A DNA stretch of 64,000 nucleotides from Weissella confusa (GTDB lineage Bacteria; Bacillota; Bacilli; Lactobacillales; Lactobacillaceae). Both the position numbers and the translations under genes were made by a program. The stretch is taken from the NCBI GenBank assembly GCA_014332815.1, contig JACSZT010000005.1, positions 1 to 64,000 of the forward strand, given 5' to 3'. Below, piece after piece: positions 61,074-64,000 of this stretch (the first letter of the stretch is position 1; each line of letters opens with the position of its first letter). The notes beneath the pieces were generated by a model. That model did not search any database and was not told the origin of the DNA. It was given only the letters and a program-made list of their open reading frames with translations.

Positions 61074-61743
61074 ACTCCTTAATCTGTTTCTTTGACATCA
61101 AGCCAAGCTTAACGAGCTGGTCACCACGCAAATAAATTCCTTCAATGTGATATTTAGCTGCAAAGCCAGGCCACCCAATATCGTGAGCTTCCTTGTGGTG
61201 AACCGCACACAACGCAATCAAACGATGTTCTCGATGGTCAGTTTCTGTACGGTCGTTTCCCATTCCAATCGTGTCGACGTGGTGTATCTGAGCTGGCTGT
61301 CCGCAGATAACACAACTTCGATGAATCAGTGACATTTCCATGTACCGCGCCAAATCATCATTTAGTTCGGCACCACTCTTACTCATTGGTATATGATGTC
61401 TGATTGCAAATTCCAACAAGAATGAAATGAACTCTCTAGCCGTCGTCATGTCAGTATCTGAGAAGCTGAAGTAGTCTTCTCCAGTCTCGGCAACCCAATA
61501 AGACTTCATTAGGTCCTTCACTTCTTCCGGAGCATACCCAGTCCACTTCGCAATGTCATTCATGATTGCGTATGCTTTTTTGCGTTGTATCTTGCTAACT
61601 TGCCGTTCATCAGCTAATTGAAGCACCGCTTGTGGCATTTCATTCGTTGTTGTCAGGGATAGACTAGCAAGCTCTTGGGCATCACTAACCGTAAACGTCA
61701 CGTTTCGACCATTTACATTCGTAACCCTTCCCCACAAGTCCAT
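61018..61743 (-). CDS. putative HNHc nuclease (HNHc_6-like phage protein)
   Basis: Start ATG at 61743 after AAGAGGTGAG; stop at 61018; 241 aa. Opens MDLWGRVTNVNGRNVTFTV; in the second half CVICGQPAQIHHVDTIGMGNDR and HRLIALCAVHHKEAHDIGW show paired Cys and His of an HNH fold; FAAKYHIEGIYL follows. Typical of replication modules of lactic phages, probably DNA processing. Confidence 0.8.
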   Translation of the reverse strand: MDLWGRVTNVNGRNVTFTVSDAQELASLSLTTTNEMPQAVLQLADERQVSKIQRKKAYAIMNDIAKWTGYAPEEVKDLMKSYWVAETGEDYFSFSDTDMTTAREFISFLLEFAIRHHIPMSKSGAELNDDLARYMEMSLIHRSCVICGQPAQIHHVDTIGMGNDRTETDHREHRLIALCAVHHKEAHDIGWPGFAAKYHIEGIYLRGDQLVKLGLMSKKQIKEFDDDQKRKATPWVYPDTE

Positions 61744-61753
61744 CTCTCACCTC

Positions 61754-62623
61754 TTAAAACGGTAAATCGTCTTCGTTAATATCAATCTCGTCAGCTGGTG
61801 CGCCAACTGGCTTGCCTGTAAACGGATTAATACCTTGGACTTTCGCCGGTTGTTGTTGTGCTGTTGGTTGACCACCACTAGTGATCACAACCTGTGGTGC
61901 TGGTGTCGTTGCACTTTTGGCAGCTTCAACAATTCGTTCGCTTGCTGAAATCATGTCTAGCCGATATTGTTCAATCGTTTGTGCAGCACTTTCGGACCAT
62001 TTGATGAATCCATCAATTTTTTCCTCTGGAATGTCGCTAATCTCAAAATCAAGCACCATATTTGTGCCACCAGCATCATTAGTACGCATCGTTCCCTTAG
62101 CTGTCACCTTAATTAAAGTACGAGCTGATAGTTGACCATAATTGTTCATGGCTTCGTTCAGCAAGTAAGCGTTAACACCTCGTGACACGTACCAAACTGG
62201 TTCAGCAATACCAATCGCTTCTCCGTCAAGATTGACAATGTAGCCAACAAAAACCTGCTCTTGCTTCAACTTATTAGCATCTGCACCAAGCTTAACGGCC
62301 ATCTGCTTCCCAGAATCTGCAACGTGAGTAATGCCATCAACCGTCATCACATATGGCGTGTCTTCTCCAGCAATAACGTAATTAGATAGCGTCTTAGTTG
62401 TTGCGTCCGGTGTGTACTTCAGACGAGTCATTACAAAGTGCGTGATGAATTGAAGCGAATTGATGTCTGATGCATCTGAAAGATTTGAACCAGGCTGCAT
62501 GATACTGAACTTTCCGCTGTTACCGTTAAAGGCAGTGAACTGTCCTGGGAACGGTGGCAATTCAGACGTCGTTGTTTGAATGCGGTCATTGTTTCGCAAA
62601 CGCTCTGCAAATGTATTAGTCAT
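61754..62623 (-). CDS. phage SSB-like single-stranded DNA-binding protein
   Basis: Start ATG at 62623 after TATAGGGGTAAAAAAC; stop at 61754; 289 aa. A beta-rich body (FITHFVMTRLKYTPDA, YVMTVDGITHVADSGKQ, VFVGYIVNLDGEAIGI), a helix (EQYRLDMISASERIVEAAK), a Pro/Gln-rich linker and an acidic tip NEDDLPF like the SSB C-terminal tail that recruits partner proteins. Not the standard SSB OB-fold sequence. Position after DUF1351 suggests recombination or replication. Confidence 0.6.
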   Translation of the reverse strand: MTNTFAERLRNNDRIQTTTSELPPFPGQFTAFNGNSGKFSIMQPGSNLSDASDINSLQFITHFVMTRLKYTPDATTKTLSNYVIAGEDTPYVMTVDGITHVADSGKQMAVKLGADANKLKQEQVFVGYIVNLDGEAIGIAEPVWYVSRGVNAYLLNEAMNNYGQLSARTLIKVTAKGTMRTNDAGGTNMVLDFEISDIPEEKIDGFIKWSESAAQTIEQYRLDMISASERIVEAAKSATTPAPQVVITSGGQPTAQQQPAKVQGINPFTGKPVGAPADEIDINEDDLPF

Positions 62624-62634
62624 GTTTTTTACCC

Positions 62635-63534
62635 CTATACTTCATATGCACTGAATGAGATACCCCACTCAGTAAATGTCTTGTCCAAGAATTGCTTTTG
62701 CTCATCTGTAAGCTCATCGAACGTGTATTGCCAATTTCGTAGTCGTGGACCAGCTGGTTCAACAATTTCTCCAGTATTCTTATCCACTAGTCGTTCACCG
62801 ACCTTCATGGCTTCCTCAGCCCGCTTCTTGCGTGCTTCGTACTCGGCTTGTTCCTTAGCTTTTTGCGCTTCGAACTTAGCCTTAGCTTGTTGAACGTCAC
62901 GATCCATGGCCGCCTTCACTTCATCAAGTGACTTGAATTTAAGCTGGCCAATATAGCCAGACACGCCAACTGGATCAACACCAAGTTGTTCTGCGTGAGA
63001 TGTGATTTGTTGGGCTTGAAGCTCAAACAACTCCGCTTGCTGCTTTAATACATCGAATTGACTGCGAACAGCATTTTCCGTCTCATTCCACTTAGCCGTC
63101 TTATTTAACCACTTATCATCAAACACAATGTTTTCAGCTGGCATTCCGTACTCAGAAGAAATCTTTTCAATTTCAGACAATATCAACTGCTTACGACTTT
63201 GCTTTTCAGCTTCAATCACATCGTCAATTTGTGGCTTCAACGTCTCATCAGACACCTTTTGTATCTTCTTCTCAATTTCTTTGATGCGTGTTTCGGTCTC
63301 TGGCCAATTACCAGCAACTTGACTTGCAATCTTCTTACGGGTGTCACTAAGGCCCTTGTACGCCTTATTTAAGTCGGTGCGTGCCTGCTTAGCCTGCGCT
63401 AACGTTTCAGGTGACACAGGTGTCTTCTTGTACGTCTCAAGCATGGTATCAACGTACTTGTCTAGGTCGTCAATGCCTGGTACTTCTACAAGTGCCGGCT
63501 TAACGTTTGCCTGTTGCAAAGTTAGTTCATTCAT
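62635..63534 (-). CDS. DUF1351 family phage protein
   Basis: Start ATG at 63534, overlapping the upstream small ORF; stop at 62635; 299 aa. MNELTLQQANVKPALVEVPG, ETYKKTPVSPETLAQAKQAR, DLNKAYKGLSDTRKKI and long coiled-coil helices (KAKFEAQKAKEQAEYEARKK), the pattern of DUF1351. Found in phage recombination modules next to ERF/RecT- or SSB-type genes. The normal N-to-C order here proves that this part is not block-inverted. Confidence 0.85.
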   Translation of the reverse strand: MNELTLQQANVKPALVEVPGIDDLDKYVDTMLETYKKTPVSPETLAQAKQARTDLNKAYKGLSDTRKKIASQVAGNWPETETRIKEIEKKIQKVSDETLKPQIDDVIEAEKQSRKQLILSEIEKISSEYGMPAENIVFDDKWLNKTAKWNETENAVRSQFDVLKQQAELFELQAQQITSHAEQLGVDPVGVSGYIGQLKFKSLDEVKAAMDRDVQQAKAKFEAQKAKEQAEYEARKKRAEEAMKVGERLVDKNTGEIVEPAGPRLRNWQYTFDELTDEQKQFLDKTFTEWGISFSAYEV

Positions 63535-63623
63535 ATGTCTATATCCTCGTATTCATCTTGATAGCCATCAAATTCTTCATCTTCGACTGGGTCATCTGGT
63601 GGATCAATCAGTTCATCAAACAC
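63531..63623 (-). CDS. possible 30-aa acidic phage peptide
   Basis: Frame from GTG at 63623 to the stop at 63531: FDELIDPPDDPVEDEEFDG then YQDEYEDIDI. Very acidic, overlaps both neighbours by a few bases, and shows no strong ribosome site. Weak call. Confidence 0.3.
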   Translation of the reverse strand: MFDELIDPPDDPVEDEEFDGYQDEYEDIDI

Positions 63624-63759
63624 GTTCAGCCACCCATGACAACGTTTCTGATACCGCAAGCCAGTATTCTGACGCTGTACCATCATTGCCCTCTCGTTGT
63701 TCTGAAACGAACGCACGGTCTAAAAATTGCTTTGCATCCGCTCGCAATTCATTTGTCAT
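63616..63759 (-). CDS. 47-aa hypothetical phage protein
   Basis: Start ATG at 63759 with GGAGGAATGAC directly upstream; stop TGA at 63616. MTNELRADAKQFLDRAFVSEQ, then GTASEYWLAVSETLSWVAERV. No known family; small helical protein in the early operon. Confidence 0.55.
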   Translation of the reverse strand: MTNELRADAKQFLDRAFVSEQREGNDGTASEYWLAVSETLSWVAERV

Positions 63760-63836
63760 GTCATTCCTCCATGTGTTACCCTTATCGGGTAGTTAACTAT
63801 TCCAAATTAATTACCGACGCTTAACGGTTGCAGCCG

Positions 63837-64000
63837 TTAGGCGTTTTCTTTTTGGTAACGTCCACGATAACGAATTGATGACAGCGTCACCTTAGACACT
63901 CCAATAGCTGATGCAATTTCACTTGCTGATTTACCTGCGTCTTGCATCTTCTTGAATACTTGGTACCGACTTTCGTACTCATCTCTCTTCACCTGATTTT
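63837..64000 (-). CDS. small helix-turn-helix phage regulator (N-terminus outside window)
   Basis: Frame open to the right edge; stop TAA at 63837. KRDEYESRYQVFKKMQDAG, then SASEIASAIGVSKVTLSSIRYRG, a helix-turn-helix. A GTG near 63991 could be the start, or the gene may begin outside. A short palindrome AACGGCTGCAACCGTT follows the stop. Probably an early-operon regulator. Confidence 0.55.
   Translation of the reverse strand, partial: NQVKRDEYESRYQVFKKMQDAGKSASEIASAIGVSKVTLSSIRYRGRYQKENA

Overview
The window looks like a low-GC lactic acid bacterium of the Leuconostocaceae type, most probably Weissella. That is an inference from gene content: the full fab/acc cluster in the order fabZ-fabT-fabH-acpP-fabK-fabD-fabG-fabF-accB-fabZ-accC-accD-accA, an EbsA protein, LLH-type holin phages and a prophage tail protein with a dextranase-like domain. 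No species-level marker is present.

The most important property is structural. From about position 1 to 59539 the sequence is cut into consecutive 198-bp blocks (140-337, 338-535, and so on every 198 bp to 59342-59539), and each block is reverse-complemented in place while block order is kept. Every gene is therefore read on the minus strand within a block, but its N-terminal block has the LOWEST coordinate. Because 198 is a multiple of three, reading frames run through the block joints and create long chimeric ORFs with scrambled domain order. Replacing position p in block s..e by s+e-p ('restored' order below) gives intact, collinear genes with correct stops, ribosome binding sites, operons, terminators and lengths divisible by three. 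A gene listed below covers its first to last block, so neighbours sharing a block overlap; 'start' and 'stop' give displayed positions. This is almost certainly a data-processing artefact, not biology. From 59540 to 64000 the sequence is in normal orientation.

Layout in restored order. 0-16 kb: prophage late genes (neck protein, DUF806, major tail, frameshifted tail chaperones, tape measure, Dit, Tal, tail lysozyme, baseplate proteins, holins, a BppU-GH66 receptor-type protein, endolysin). 16-22 kb: YbaK-like deacylase (nonsense codon), short-chain dehydrogenase, amino-acid permease, M32 carboxypeptidase. 21-27 kb: cell-surface group (GT2-GtrA glycosyltransferase, phosphodiester glycosidase, carbohydrate-binding protein, VTC polyphosphate-polymerase-like protein, DUF4956). 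27-30 kb: T-box-controlled NhaC transporter, RNase HI-like (opposite strand), EbsA, RluD. 30-35 kb: PyrR-type leader, pyrR, and carA/carB that lack catalytic residues. 34-37 kb: prsA, purB, csbD. 37-48 kb: FASII operon under FabT and the acetyl-CoA carboxylase genes. 48-59 kb: rpiA, phosphoglucomutase, toxin, beta-lactamase-like serine hydrolase, lemA-htpX, RNA methyltransferase, oxidoreductase, DEAD-box helicase, rex, a possible small RNA, sortase A, and an IS-like end at the junction.

59.5-64 kb holds the early (replication) genes of a prophage, all minus strand: a regulator fragment, small genes, DUF1351, an SSB-like protein, an HNH nuclease and a frameshifted replication protein with iteron-like repeats. 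It may be the early half of the same prophage whose late half lies at the left end, on another contig. A few homopolymer-type indels in restored genes suggest an uncorrected assembly.
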